From positions 1,057,889 to 1,121,888 of the forward strand of contig NZ_JAMDLG010000001.1 in NCBI RefSeq assembly GCF_023721715.1: a DNA stretch of 64,000 nt, in the 5' to 3' direction. Positions 42,988-52,721 of this stretch are shown here, one piece after another. The notes beneath the pieces were generated by a model. It did not search any database. It saw only the letters and a program-made list of their open reading frames with translations, and had not been told where the DNA came from. Position 1 is the first letter of the stretch; the number at the start of each line of letters is the position of its first letter. The DNA is from Parasegetibacter sp. NRK P23. GTDB taxonomy: Bacteria; Bacteroidota; Bacteroidia; Chitinophagales; Chitinophagaceae. Position numbers and translations under genes: made by a program.

Positions 42988-44673
42988 TTACCAGAATTTA
43001 GCGTAAAGGGCAGCCAGAATCAGGAAGGTCATAATAATAAGCACGATGGTGGAGGTTTCCACTTTGAACATGCCTTTGTCCAGGATGAATGCTTTCGGGT
43101 TCACTTTCGGACCTGCGAGGCTCATACCAATCATCAATACCATGGTAAAGAAGAAGGACCAGCCCATACAGATGAGGAAAGGAATTTCGTATCCGCCTTT
43201 TCCGTTGGGGAACGCGGTGTACAACAGCGTTTCGTTGCCGAAGATGCCCGGCGCGTAGTTGTTGAATAATACGGAAAGCAGGAACCCGGCGATCACACCC
43301 GCGATGGCGGCTGCGCCTGTGGTCCGTTTCCAGAACATGCCGAGGATGAACATGGCGAATACGCCCGGACTAATAAAGCCGGTGTATTTCTGGATAAAGG
43401 TGAACCCGCCTTCTCCGCCGATGCCCAAAAGGTCGTCCCAGGTAAATAATACAGCCACCAGCATGGAGATGGCCACCGTAACGCGTCCTACCCAAACGAG
43501 TTTTTTCTCGCTGGACTGTTTGCCCATGTATTTCTGGTAAATATCAAGTGTGAAGATGGTAGAGATACTGTTCAGCTTTCCCGCCAGCGAAGCCACGATG
43601 GCCGCGGTGAGCGCAGCGATGGAAAGGCCTTTCAGCCCGTTGGGCAGGTAGCCCAGGATCGCGGAATAAGCCCCGTCCTTACCGCCTGTGAGCTCAGGAA
43701 GATGTCCGTTCTTATGCAGTACATACGCGGCGATACCGGGGAGCATCACGATGATGGGCATCATCAGTTTCAGCATACCCGCGAACAGGATACCGGTACG
43801 CGCGGTTTTGAGGTCCGCGCCCAGCGCACGCTGGGTGATGTACTGGTTACAGCCCCAGTAGTTCAGGTTCACGATCCACTGGCCGGCAAGGTACATGGCG
43901 ATGCCGGGCAGTACCAGGTATTTGTTGATGTATTCCTGTGGCGCGTCGGGACCTGGTTTCTCCAGGATCATTTTGAAGTGATCGGGCGCGTCTTTCATCA
44001 GTGCGCCGAAGCCCGCGATGGCGTCTTTGCCCAGACCGAACTTCTCACTCACCAGAGTAAGCGCCATATAAGTTGTTGCCAATCCGCCGATGATGAGTAC
44101 GGCCACCTGGATCACATCGGTATAACCGATCACCTTCATACCGCCCAGGGTGATGAAGATGGAGAAGATGGCGAGACCCAGCATAATGGTATGCAGGTAT
44201 TCCCCACCCGCCAGTCCGTTAATGGCCAGGGTGCCGAGGTACAAAATTGAGGTGAGGTTCACGAATACATACAGGAACAGCCAGAAGACAGCCATGATCA
44301 TGGCCACCGTTTCGTTGTAGCGCCGCGTCAGGAACTGCGGCATCGTGAATATCTTGTTCTTGAGGTAGATGGGGATGAACCATACCGCGATGATGATGAG
44401 GGCTATGGCGGCCACCCATTCGTACGCGGCTACGGCGATGCCTACAAAGAAGCCTTCACCACTCATACCGATGAACTGTTCGGCGGAGATGTTGGAAGCG
44501 ATCAGCGAAGCGCCGATGGCCCACCAGGTAAGGGAACCTTCCGCCAGGAAGTAGTCTTTGGTGCTGGCTTGTTCATGCTTTTTCTTCCGGTAGATCCATA
44601 TCCCATAAGAGGCTACGATCACGAAGTAGATCACGAAAACCAGGTAATCCGAGAAAATGAGTCCATTTTTCAT
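42988..44673 (-). CDS. Sodium/solute symporter (SSS/SGLT family), likely L-arabinose importer
   Basis: A 561-residue inner-membrane protein with about 14 helices. Family signs: FSDYLVFVIYFVIVASYGIW start, ISAEQFIGMSGEGFFVGIAV (sodium-site helix), INLNYWGCNQYITQRALGA-like block (WIVNLNYWGCNQYITQRALG) and LAGKLNSISTIFTLDIYQKY, typical of SGLT-type sugar symporters. The ATG at 44673 is taken; 21 upstream codons in frame have no support. It lies 80 nt after araA and 71 nt before araR, so it is assigned as the arabinose uptake system of this operon. Confidence 0.88.
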   Translation of the reverse strand: MKNGLIFSDYLVFVIYFVIVASYGIWIYRKKKHEQASTKDYFLAEGSLTWWAIGASLIASNISAEQFIGMSGEGFFVGIAVAAYEWVAAIALIIIAVWFIPIYLKNKIFTMPQFLTRRYNETVAMIMAVFWLFLYVFVNLTSILYLGTLAINGLAGGEYLHTIMLGLAIFSIFITLGGMKVIGYTDVIQVAVLIIGGLATTYMALTLVSEKFGLGKDAIAGFGALMKDAPDHFKMILEKPGPDAPQEYINKYLVLPGIAMYLAGQWIVNLNYWGCNQYITQRALGADLKTARTGILFAGMLKLMMPIIVMLPGIAAYVLHKNGHLPELTGGKDGAYSAILGYLPNGLKGLSIAALTAAIVASLAGKLNSISTIFTLDIYQKYMGKQSSEKKLVWVGRVTVAISMLVAVLFTWDDLLGIGGEGGFTFIQKYTGFISPGVFAMFILGMFWKRTTGAAAIAGVIAGFLLSVLFNNYAPGIFGNETLLYTAFPNGKGGYEIPFLICMGWSFFFTMVLMIGMSLAGPKVNPKAFILDKGMFKVETSTIVLIIMTFLILAALYAKFW

Positions 44674-44753
44674 CTGGAAGCAATTGTTTGTTTGGTTTAA
44701 GATAAAAAAATCAGCGCCGCCAAAAGGCAGCGCCAATTTAACGATTACTCATA

Positions 44754-46250
44754 TCAACCGTGCCGGAAACTTGCATCGTTCCAACGCAGCTCGTTTTTAA
44801 AGTCGTAGAGATTGGTGTTCTTACCGATCAGCACGAATTCGATGCCGGCCATTTCGGCGAAGTCCTGCATCTGTTCGGCACTCAGGTTCTGGCTGTAGCC
44901 GGTGTGGTGCGCGCCGCCGGCCAGTATCCAGGCCGTACAGCCCGTTTTCATATCCGGCATTGGTTTCCAAAGCACGCGTGCCACGGGTAATTTGGGGAGA
45001 TCATGCACAGGAGAAACCGCTTCCACCGTGTTCACGATCATCCTGAAACGGTTGCCCATATCCACGATAGACGCGTTGAGCGCGTTACCACCCGCTACGT
45101 TGAACACCAGGCGCACGGGATCTTCCTTGCCGCCGATGCCCAGGGGGTGGACCTCACAACTTGGTTTGCCGGAAGCAATGCTTGGGCAGATTTCCAGCAT
45201 GTGTGATCCCAGCACCAGGTTGTTGCCCGGCTCAAAATGGTAGGTATAGTCTTCCATGAAGGAGTTACCACCTTCCAGGCCGTGGCCCATTACTTTCATG
45301 GCCCGCACGAGCGCAGCGGTTTTCCAGTCGCCTTCTCCGCCAAAACCATAGCCATCGGCCATAAGGCGTTGGGTGGCGATGCCGGGGAGTTGCTTCATGC
45401 CATACAGGTCCTCGAAAGTATCGGTATATCCTTTGTAGTTGCCGGCTTCGAGGAAACGACGCAGGCCGATCTCGATGCGCGCGGCATCACGCAGTGATTC
45501 GTGTTTTTCTCCGCCTTTCAGCAGGGAAGTCATCAGGGAATAGGTATCGGCATATTCCTGTACCAGGCTATCGATTTCCGCGTCGGTGGTTTCGTTGATC
45601 ACTTTCACCACATCGCCCACCCCATGGGTGTTTACGGCATAGCCAAACTTCATTTCAGCCTCTACTTTATCGCCTTCTGTTACGGCCACATAACGCATGT
45701 TATCGCCAATGCGGAGGAAACGGGCGTTTTGCCAGTCGTGCCAACCTACGGCCACGCGGCTCCAGGAGGCGATCTGGTCCTGCACTTCTTCTTCCTGCCA
45801 GTGTCCTACCAATACCTTCCTGTTCTGGCGCAGACGACTCACCATAAACCCGAATTCACGGTCGCCGTGGGCGCTCTGGTTCAGGTTCATGAAATCCATG
45901 TCAATGTCTCCCCAGGGAATATCGCGGTTGAACTGGGTGTGCAGGTGCAGCATGGGTTTGCTGAGCGCTTTCAGTCCGCCAATCCACATTTTGGCGGGAG
46001 AGAAAGTGTGCATCCAGGTGATGATGCCTACGCAGGAAGTAGAGGAAGAGGCTTCCACACAAACTTTGTAGATTTCCTCTGGTGTGGTCACCAGGGGCTT
46101 GTATACGATCTGAACGGGAATTCTTCCCGCGCCGTTAAGTTCTTTTACGATTATCTCGGAGTGCGCGGCCACTTGTTTCAGGGCCTCTTCGCCATACAGG
46201 TGCTGGCTACCGGTAATGAACCAGAGTTCAAGCTTTTTAAAATCGATCAT
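44754..46250 (-). CDS. araA: L-arabinose isomerase
   Basis: A 498-residue enzyme converting L-arabinose to L-ribulose, first step of the pathway, Mn-dependent. The start [20 protein letters not shown] and blocks [35 protein letters not shown] and the metal-site regions [20 protein letters not shown] and [12 protein letters not shown] are all family-typical. Length equals that of E. coli AraA (500). It is 15 nt after araD. Confidence 0.97.
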   Translation of the reverse strand: MIDFKKLELWFITGSQHLYGEEALKQVAAHSEIIVKELNGAGRIPVQIVYKPLVTTPEEIYKVCVEASSSTSCVGIITWMHTFSPAKMWIGGLKALSKPMLHLHTQFNRDIPWGDIDMDFMNLNQSAHGDREFGFMVSRLRQNRKVLVGHWQEEEVQDQIASWSRVAVGWHDWQNARFLRIGDNMRYVAVTEGDKVEAEMKFGYAVNTHGVGDVVKVINETTDAEIDSLVQEYADTYSLMTSLLKGGEKHESLRDAARIEIGLRRFLEAGNYKGYTDTFEDLYGMKQLPGIATQRLMADGYGFGGEGDWKTAALVRAMKVMGHGLEGGNSFMEDYTYHFEPGNNLVLGSHMLEICPSIASGKPSCEVHPLGIGGKEDPVRLVFNVAGGNALNASIVDMGNRFRMIVNTVEAVSPVHDLPKLPVARVLWKPMPDMKTGCTAWILAGGAHHTGYSQNLSAEQMQDFAEMAGIEFVLIGKNTNLYDFKNELRWNDASFRHG

Positions 46251-46265
46251 AATGGTGTTTTGAGT

Positions 46266-46961
46266 TTATTGTCCGTAGTAGGAATGAGGTCCGTGTTTGC
46301 GTTCAAAATGTTTTTTGATGAGCGCGTCTTTCAAGCGCGGCGCATTGGGATTGATCTGCTCGGTGAGCAGCGCCATCTGGGCCACAGTTTCCAATACCGC
46401 ACTGTTGTACACGGCTTTGTCGGCATTCTTGCCCCAGGTGAAAGGCGCGTGGTTGCCTACAAGCACCATTTCCATTTCTTTGTGGTCGAGCCCGCGTTCT
46501 TTAAAGCAGTTCAGGATCTGGAACCCGGTCTCGTATTCATAATTGCCTGCGATCATTTCATCGCTCATTGGAGGCGCGCAGGGAATATCCTGGGTGTTGT
46601 GGTCGGCGTGCGTTGTTCCGAAGATGGGAACATCGCGCTGGCTCTGTGCCCATGCAGTGGCGTAGGTGGAATGCGTATGCACGATACCGTTAATTCCTTC
46701 CCAGTGTTTGTACAATACAGCATGGGTAAGGGTATCAGATGACGGGCGCAATGTACCTTCTACGGTGTTGCCGTCGAAATCCACGATCACCATTTTGTCG
46801 GGTGAAAGGTCCTTGTAAGGTACACCGCTGGGTTTAATGGCGAAAACGCCTTTGCTTCTGTCGGCGGCGCTCACGTTACCGAAGGTGAATATCACGAGCC
46901 CGAGTTCGGGCAGTTGCATATTCGCGGCGTATGCTTCTTCTTTTATATGTTGGTAGCTCAT
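46266..46961 (-). CDS. araD: L-ribulose-5-phosphate 4-epimerase
   Basis: A 231-residue class-II-aldolase-fold zinc enzyme converting L-ribulose-5-phosphate to D-xylulose-5-phosphate, third step of arabinose use. The N-terminal FTFGNVSAADRSKGVFAIKPSG binds the phosphate; zinc ligands are in IVHTHSTYATAWAQ (about 93-106) and VLVGNHAPFTWGKNA (about 165-179). It overlaps the end of araB by 4 nt (ATGA), so translation is coupled. Confidence 0.97.
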   Translation of the reverse strand: MSYQHIKEEAYAANMQLPELGLVIFTFGNVSAADRSKGVFAIKPSGVPYKDLSPDKMVIVDFDGNTVEGTLRPSSDTLTHAVLYKHWEGINGIVHTHSTYATAWAQSQRDVPIFGTTHADHNTQDIPCAPPMSDEMIAGNYEYETGFQILNCFKERGLDHKEMEMVLVGNHAPFTWGKNADKAVYNSAVLETVAQMALLTEQINPNAPRLKDALIKKHFERKHGPHSYYGQ

Positions 46962-48658
46962 ACGGGTTGAAGGGCAGGTTGTTCAGCTGGAAAAAGTGTT
47001 TCCACCTGTTTGCCGAAGCGGAGGTAAAGATTGTATTTTTCTTTGTAGATGGCCACGCGTGCGGGATCGGGATGGTATTCCGCGTCGAAGCCCTGCCCCA
47101 TCGCGTTCATGGCGTCTTCCACTTTGGGGTACAGACCAGCCACAGTGGCGGCGAACATGGCCGCGCCGATGGCACAGGTTTGTTCGGAACGGTGAATCTT
47201 GATGGGCATGTTCATCACATCGGCCATCATCTGCATGATGAAAGGCGATTTGCGGGCCACGCCGCCCATTCCGATCAATCCTTTTACAGGAATACCTTCC
47301 TGTATGAAACGATCTACGATGGCTTTAGCGCCGAAGCAGGTGGCTTCCACCAATGCGCGGAACATTCTCGGTGCATCGGTTCCCAGGTTGAGTCCGGCGA
47401 AAGCGCCTTCCAGCAACTGGCTCGCATCGGGTGTTCTTCTTCCATTCAACCAATCCACGGCCAGTTCGGTCGATTCATCCGGACTAATTTCAGCGGCTTT
47501 CTGCGCCAGCATGGGAATGATCTTATCTACGGCTTCATTCACTAATTTATCAGCGGTATCGGCATCTATCAGGGAAGATTTTCCTACCAGTTCCTTTACG
47601 GGCCAGGCGAGTACGTTCCTGAACCAGGCGTAAGCGTCCCCGAAAGCGGATTGCCCGGCTTCCATCCCGATCATTCCGGGGATAATGGAGCCATTCACCT
47701 GACCGCAGATGCCTTTTACAAGTGTATCGCCCACTTCATCAACGGGCGCCACCAGCATATCGCAGGTGGAGGTACCCATCACTTTACTGAGGTAATAAGG
47801 TTCTATTTGTCCGCCCACTGCGCCCATATGGCAATCGAAGGCGCCGATACCGACTTTTACATCAGCAGGAACGCCCAGTTTAGCGGCCCATTCAGCGCTG
47901 ATGGTGCCCGCTTCCTGCGCGGAATCGTACACCTCGGTGAACAACTGGTCCCTTCTTCCGGCCAGCAGTGGATCAAGTGTAGCGAAGAATTCCTCTGGCG
48001 GAAGTCCGCCCCAGGCTTCGGCCCACAATGCTTTATGTCCTGCGGAACATACCCCTCGACGGATATTTTCAACCCCCTTACCTCCGGTAAGCAGGAAGGG
48101 AATCCAATCGCAATGTTCCACCCACGACTGGCAGGCTTCACGAACGGCTTTATCTCCCCGGAGGATGTGCAGCCATTTGGCCCAGAACCATTCTGAAGAA
48201 TAAATTCCTCCTATAAACTGGATGTAATTGGTATCGAATTTTTCGGCGTGCGCATTGATCTCGGCCGCCTCATCTACGGAAGTATGGTCCTTCCACAACA
48301 CGAACATCGCGTTGGGATTCTCTTCAAAACCGGGGGTCAGCGCCAGGGGCACACCATCGGCATTCACGGCAATGGGCGTGGAACCGGTGGTATCAATGGA
48401 AATGGCACGGATATTCGCGGCCACCTCTTTGCCCACGGTTTCAACACACTGGCGGATACTGGTTTCCAGTCCTTCCACATAATCCAGCGGGTGCTGCCTG
48501 AACCTGTTGCTGCGGGGATCACAATAAAGACCTTTCTTCCAACGGGGGTAATAGAACACGGAAGCTGCCATCTCTTTGCCGGAGGCGGCATCCACGATCA
48601 CACTTCTAACGGAGTCGGTACCATAATCCACTCCGATCACATAATTTGAAGAAGCCAT
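46958..48658 (-). CDS. araB: L-ribulokinase
   Basis: A 566-residue FGGY-family sugar kinase phosphorylating L-ribulose at O5. Start SSNYVIGVDYGTDSVRSVIV (phosphate-binding loop), DCHMGAVGGQIEPYYLSKVM-type central block with GIGAFDCHMGAVGG, and LIGMGGVARKSPFIMQMMAD near 450-470. The ATG at 48658 is used; the frame is open 58 codons further up but into repeat DNA and across the promoter. It heads the araB-araD-araA-symporter-araR operon; a TACCTTTA -7 box and an AraR-like site lie 20 and 45 nt upstream. Confidence 0.95.
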   Translation of the reverse strand: MASSNYVIGVDYGTDSVRSVIVDAASGKEMAASVFYYPRWKKGLYCDPRSNRFRQHPLDYVEGLETSIRQCVETVGKEVAANIRAISIDTTGSTPIAVNADGVPLALTPGFEENPNAMFVLWKDHTSVDEAAEINAHAEKFDTNYIQFIGGIYSSEWFWAKWLHILRGDKAVREACQSWVEHCDWIPFLLTGGKGVENIRRGVCSAGHKALWAEAWGGLPPEEFFATLDPLLAGRRDQLFTEVYDSAQEAGTISAEWAAKLGVPADVKVGIGAFDCHMGAVGGQIEPYYLSKVMGTSTCDMLVAPVDEVGDTLVKGICGQVNGSIIPGMIGMEAGQSAFGDAYAWFRNVLAWPVKELVGKSSLIDADTADKLVNEAVDKIIPMLAQKAAEISPDESTELAVDWLNGRRTPDASQLLEGAFAGLNLGTDAPRMFRALVEATCFGAKAIVDRFIQEGIPVKGLIGMGGVARKSPFIMQMMADVMNMPIKIHRSEQTCAIGAAMFAATVAGLYPKVEDAMNAMGQGFDAEYHPDPARVAIYKEKYNLYLRFGKQVETLFPAEQPALQPV

Positions 48659-48678
48659 GGCAAACAATAAATTTCCGC

Positions 48679-48686
48679 TAAAGGTA
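48679..48686 (-). promoter_or_regulatory. -7 box TACCTTTA of the ara operon
   Basis: One base from TAnnTTTG, 20 nt before the araB ATG and 17 nt downstream of the AraR-like inverted repeat. Confidence 0.45.
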
Positions 48687-48703
48687 ATGTATTTCTTTTG
48701 AAG

Positions 48704-48716
48704 TGTAAAAGTTACA
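48704..48716. promoter_or_regulatory. Candidate AraR operator TGTAAAAGTTACA
   Basis: A palindrome (TGTAA-AAG-TTACA) within AAGTGTAAAAGTTACAATT. The same extended motif occurs twice before the GH51 operon. It lies where the -33 element of the ara promoter should be. Confidence 0.7.
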
Positions 48717-48765
48717 ATTATATGATTTGAACGAAAAGTTAGCGGATTTTGATAGGGGAGGTTCC

Positions 48766-49045
48766 ACGCGATTGCTTTGTGCTTCGCACTGCGCAACGCA
48801 AGGGAGCACCGCTTCGTTCCTCGCGGACGCAAGGCGTTGTTTGTTGGGCAGCTTGCTGAAAGGGGAAGATTTTTTGGCTCTTGCTGCTTCGTGCCTCTCG
48901 GGCGAGGAGTGTATCGGCTATTGTGCTAAAGAAAGGATTGTCTCGCAACGACGCCACGACGCAAAGCCTTGGTTTTTTTGTGACAGGATTATTTTTTTAG
49001 CCCCCCATACCACAACAACTCCTTTAGTCTGCGAGTAACGAAGCA
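48766..49045. repeat. Intergenic repeat element F, left part
   Basis: CACGCGATTGCTTTGTGCTT and CGCACTGCGCAACGCAAGGG (48787-48806), then GCTTCGTTCCTCGCGGACGC (48812-48831), are the inverted sense of the words repeated at 49053-49080, 49297-49324 and 49541-49568. Inverted GCGTCGTTGCGAG words also occur (48942-48962). No gene is supported in 48659-49586. Confidence 0.75.
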
Positions 49046-49573
49046 TTGCGCCGCGCAGTGCGAAGCACAAAGCAGTTGCGTGAAAATTTCCAGCGTCCTT
49101 GCGCACGCTTACCCGCGTTGCGCCGTAGCGTCGTTGCGAGAAAATCATTCAACCTTTGCCATAAATAACACCTGTATAAAAGTAATCTTCCCGAAAGAGT
49201 AGAAATAATAAACAGCTCCTACGAGGAACGAAGTAGTGCATTATCCCTCAACCCGCGGCACCTCAACCGTCCCTTGCGTCTCCGCGCCCTTGCGCCGCGC
49301 AGTGCGAAGCACAAAGCAGTTGCGGGAAAATTTCCAGCGTCCTTGCGCACGCTTACCCGCGTTGCGCCGTAGCGTCGTTGCGAGAAAATCATTCAACCTT
49401 TGCCATAAATAACACCTGTATAAAAGCAATCTTCCCGAAAGAGTAGAAATAATAAACAGCTCCTACGAGGAACGAAGTAGTGCATCATCCCTCAACCCGC
49501 GGCACATCAGCCGCTCCTTGCGTCCCTGCCCCCTTGCGCTGCGCAGTGCGAAGCACAAAGCAGTTGCGTGAAA
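49046..49573. repeat. 244-bp tandem duplication within element F
   Basis: Copy 1 is 49046-49289, copy 2 is 49290-49533, and a third partial copy starts at 49534 and runs to about 49571. The first 215 nt of copies 1 and 2 differ at only about three positions (T/G in the GCGTG/GCGGG word, T/C in AAAAGTAATC, T/C in GCATTATCC); the last 30 differ more. Each unit holds the family words CGCAGTGCGAAGCACAAAGC and GTAGCGTCGTTGCGAGAAAA. Confidence 0.9.
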
Positions 49574-49586
49574 AAAACATTCACCC

Positions 49587-51512
49587 TTACCTGAAATACC
49601 CCGTAACACCCCCAGCGGGCGCCAGCTCAACCGTTATAGCCCCCGCCACATTGCTTTCCCTGAAACCACCCGCCTCGGCCCCATCGGCAATCACATAAGC
49701 CCCTTTCGCCCCGAACTGCTTCGGATCGATGGTGATTTTTTTGGGAGAAGCAGTGCCGTTGATGGCCGCGAAATACCAGCGGGTACCGGCTTTGCGGGCG
49801 AGTACTATGTATTCACCCGGAAACCCGTCGATGAAACGGATGTCTTCCCAGGTGAAGGGAAGGTTGGTGAGGAAAGCACGGACATACGCGGGAACGCTGT
49901 TCATGCCTCCGGGAGATTCCGCGTAATGCTGGATGCCGGATTCGAAAAGCACGGAGAGCGCCAGCTCGAAGCCTGCACTCGTCCTCCGTTTGGAGGAACC
50001 AGGATAAGAAGTGAGGTTCACGGGCGTGAAGTCCATTGGATCAAACACATTGCGGGTGAAGGGCAGCATGGCGCAATGGTTGGCCTGTTTATCGGCTCCG
50101 TTTTGTGTGAAGGTCACCATTTCGAAGCCCAGGACCGCTTCGGCGGTCATGAGGTGGGGGTAGGTGCGGTACCAGCCGCGGGGCAGCGTGGCGCCGTGGA
50201 AGTTCACGAGCAGTTGGTGTTTTGCCGCGGATTCCAGGATATCGATGTAATACTGGATCACACTTTGTCCATCGCCGCCGAAGAAATCTATTTTTACCCC
50301 TTTGATGCCCATTTCATGAAGCTGGGCGAATTCGGCGTCGCGGGCTTCTTTGGTGAGCAACTTGTTCTTCGGCGTATATTTCACGGTGTTCCAATCTCCG
50401 GCGGAGTTGTACCATAAAATAAGGCCTACGTTTTTTGAAGCGGCGTAGCGCGACAGTTCCTTCATTTTATCGTATCCGATGTTCCGGTCCCAGTTCACGT
50501 CTATCAGGCAATAGGGCCATTTCATCTGGTGGGCGAGATCGATGTAGCGCACCTGTTCGTTGTATACGATGGAATCATCTTTGCTGATGATCCAGCTCCA
50601 GGAGGCTTTTCCGGGCTTTATCCAATCAGTTGGAATGTTTTCTTTCTGCGGAGCGGCAAGGTCGGTACCCAGCGTAGATTCGGTGATGGTTTTGAGCGAA
50701 CCGATGGTGATGATGCGCCAGGGTGAAACCTGGGGCAGGGTTGAAGTGGGCACGAGGGCTTTCCCGAAGATCACTTCTCTCGGGTCGGGGAAGCCGATCT
50801 GGTAAACGGGGGATTTCCCATCACTCACCAAACGGGTGGCGCAGTAGTTGCCATCCATGCCCGCTTCGGTAATTAAGACCCAGGCGTTTCCGGTCCTGAA
50901 AAGGGCAGGATACACCCACCCGGATTGGGTGGGCGACTCCTTCCCTGCCTGTATGTTTTGTTCGTAATACTCTTCGTAAGACGGGTTGGTGGCTTCCCAT
51001 CCTGATTTGGCCACCGCCACCGGTTGTATCCAGGCGCGTGTGGCTGTATCGAAAGCGAAGGCGGTATACTCCTTTTCAATTTTGCGGATCACGGGATCGT
51101 TGCCCAGGAGCATGTATTTGAAGGCCACGCCATCGTTGGAAGTACGGAACACCACATCCAGTGTTTTGCCCGCTTTATTACGCAGGCGGATGGTTCTTTC
51201 CTTCGCAGTATAGGTAACGTTCTTTTTTTTGCCGTGCAACAAGTTGTACTTGTCCGTAATGGTCAACTCATTGCCAACAGGCTCCATCGTGAGCCCATCC
51301 ATAAAATCGCCATCTTCTCTTTTCAGTCCAAGCGCCGAAGGATACAGCACCTGCTTTCCGAGGTAAGAAATCTCATACAAAGCGCTGCCGGCCTCATTCA
51401 AAAAAATACGCGCGGCTATTTTGCGGTCGGGACTGCTCAATACAACCGGAGGTGCAGCCAGCACGCGGAGGGATGCAAACAGGAACAGGAAAAAGAAGAT
51501 GGGCTTATTCAT
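49587..51512 (-). CDS. GH97-family glycoside hydrolase, exported
   Basis: A 641-residue enzyme with a signal peptide (FFFLFLFASLRVLAAP). The N-terminal beta-sandwich starts PPVVLSSPDRKIAARIF, the catalytic (beta/alpha)8 barrel covers about 290-560 with IKGVKIDFFGGDGQSVIQYY (the Asp of KIDFF fits the nucleophile of retaining members) and NFHGATLPRGWYRTYP, and a C-terminal beta domain ends it. Family members include alpha-glucosidases (inverting), alpha-galactosidases and beta-L-arabinopyranosidases (retaining). Its place as the last gene of the arabinan operon favours a beta-L-arabinopyranosidase or alpha-galactosidase; that is inference. It starts 21 nt after the epimerase gene. Confidence 0.92.
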   Translation of the reverse strand: MNKPIFFFLFLFASLRVLAAPPVVLSSPDRKIAARIFLNEAGSALYEISYLGKQVLYPSALGLKREDGDFMDGLTMEPVGNELTITDKYNLLHGKKKNVTYTAKERTIRLRNKAGKTLDVVFRTSNDGVAFKYMLLGNDPVIRKIEKEYTAFAFDTATRAWIQPVAVAKSGWEATNPSYEEYYEQNIQAGKESPTQSGWVYPALFRTGNAWVLITEAGMDGNYCATRLVSDGKSPVYQIGFPDPREVIFGKALVPTSTLPQVSPWRIITIGSLKTITESTLGTDLAAPQKENIPTDWIKPGKASWSWIISKDDSIVYNEQVRYIDLAHQMKWPYCLIDVNWDRNIGYDKMKELSRYAASKNVGLILWYNSAGDWNTVKYTPKNKLLTKEARDAEFAQLHEMGIKGVKIDFFGGDGQSVIQYYIDILESAAKHQLLVNFHGATLPRGWYRTYPHLMTAEAVLGFEMVTFTQNGADKQANHCAMLPFTRNVFDPMDFTPVNLTSYPGSSKRRTSAGFELALSVLFESGIQHYAESPGGMNSVPAYVRAFLTNLPFTWEDIRFIDGFPGEYIVLARKAGTRWYFAAINGTASPKKITIDPKQFGAKGAYVIADGAEAGGFRESNVAGAITVELAPAGGVTGYFR

Positions 51513-51533
51513 ATATTAATGGTCTTGTTCAGA

Positions 51534-52691
51534 TTATTTCGCCACTACAATTTTATAGATAGTCGAAGTGCTGTATTTCTCTCCCGGCTTCAGGATAGTG
51601 GAGGGGAAAGCAGGCTGGTTGGGAGAATCAGGATAATGTTGCGTTTCCAGGCAAAGGGCCGTATGCTTATTGATGGCCTTTCCATCTGAAGTTTTGATTT
51701 TGCCGTCCAGGAAGTTGCCGGAATAGAATTGCAGTCCGGGTTCGGTGGTGTACACTTCAAGTTTGCGGCCGGAAGTGGAATCGCTCAGCCAGGCTACCAG
51801 GGCCAACCCCTCTTTTTTATTCAGCACAAAGTTATGGTCGTACCCCCCAGGCACATTCGCGATGCGGGCGCCGATCTTTTCCGCTTTTTTGAAATCGAAA
51901 GGGGTACCGGATACAGGAGCCAGTTCACCGGTTGGGATCAGTGTTTTATCTACCGGAGTATATTTATCGGCATCAACCCAGAGCTGATGGTCAAGGATGG
52001 TGTTTTCCACGTTGCCCGTCAGGTTAAAATAACTGTGGTTGGTCAGGTTAACAGGCGTGGCCTTATCGGTTTCAGCGGAATAGTCGATTTTCAGTTCGTT
52101 GTCGTTAGTAAGCGTGTAGGTAACGGATATTTTGAGGTTACCGGGATAGCCTTCTTCCCCGTCCTGACTTATATAAGAGAGCGTGAGTGCGGAAACGGAA
52201 TCCGCATAAGGCGCCACATCCCATACCACTTTGTCGTAACCTTTATTGCCGCCATGCAGGTGATTAGGACCATCGTTGGTGGCCAGTTTGTAGGTTTGAC
52301 CATCCAGTTGGAACTGACCTTTCGCGATCCTGTTGCCATACCTGCCGATGATGGCACCGAAATAAGGTGGTTTGGCCAGATAACCGGAAAGGCTGTCGAA
52401 GCCCAATACGATATTGCCGGAATTGCCATTTTTATCGGCTACGTTCCAGGCCGTTACCACGCCGCCATAGTTGGTGATCTTCACCTGGGTGCCCACACCG
52501 TTAGTCAAGGTGTAGAGGGAAACTTTTTTACCATCGGCTTCGCCCCAATCGGCTACGGTTACGGAACTTTTAGCCGCGGTGTTAACGAGGGCTGAATCTG
52601 CACCCGGTGTTTCGGGAGCATTCCCGCAGGAAGCCGTGAACAATGATGTACCTAAAGCAAGCAGGGCTGCGCCGGCAAACAATTTACGCAT
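51534..52691 (-). CDS. Aldose 1-epimerase (galactose mutarotase) lipoprotein
   Basis: A 385-residue epimerase exported as a lipoprotein (RKLFAGAALLALGTSLFTASC, lipid Cys near 22). The mutarotase domain has GFDSLSGYLAKPPYFGAIIG, RYGNRIAKGQFQLDG, the active His in PNHLHGGNKGYDKVVW and NHSYFNLTG, and the catalytic Glu region ALCLETQHYPDSPNQPAF near the end. It speeds interconversion of the alpha and beta forms of sugars such as arabinose or galactose released by the enzymes encoded beside it, before import. Family length and key residues are normal. Confidence 0.93.
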   Translation of the reverse strand: MRKLFAGAALLALGTSLFTASCGNAPETPGADSALVNTAAKSSVTVADWGEADGKKVSLYTLTNGVGTQVKITNYGGVVTAWNVADKNGNSGNIVLGFDSLSGYLAKPPYFGAIIGRYGNRIAKGQFQLDGQTYKLATNDGPNHLHGGNKGYDKVVWDVAPYADSVSALTLSYISQDGEEGYPGNLKISVTYTLTNDNELKIDYSAETDKATPVNLTNHSYFNLTGNVENTILDHQLWVDADKYTPVDKTLIPTGELAPVSGTPFDFKKAEKIGARIANVPGGYDHNFVLNKKEGLALVAWLSDSTSGRKLEVYTTEPGLQFYSGNFLDGKIKTSDGKAINKHTALCLETQHYPDSPNQPAFPSTILKPGEKYSTSTIYKIVVAK

Positions 52692-52721
52692 GTTGTTGAT
52701 CTTTTCGTTTGTATATTAATG

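Noticed and set aside
48727..49429. Several 60-100 codon frames between araB and the GH97 gene
   Set aside because: They translate the repeat words and occur in both directions in each copy.
48766..49573. Insertion sequence
   Set aside because: Repeat structure is present but no transposase frame, even broken, is recognisable.
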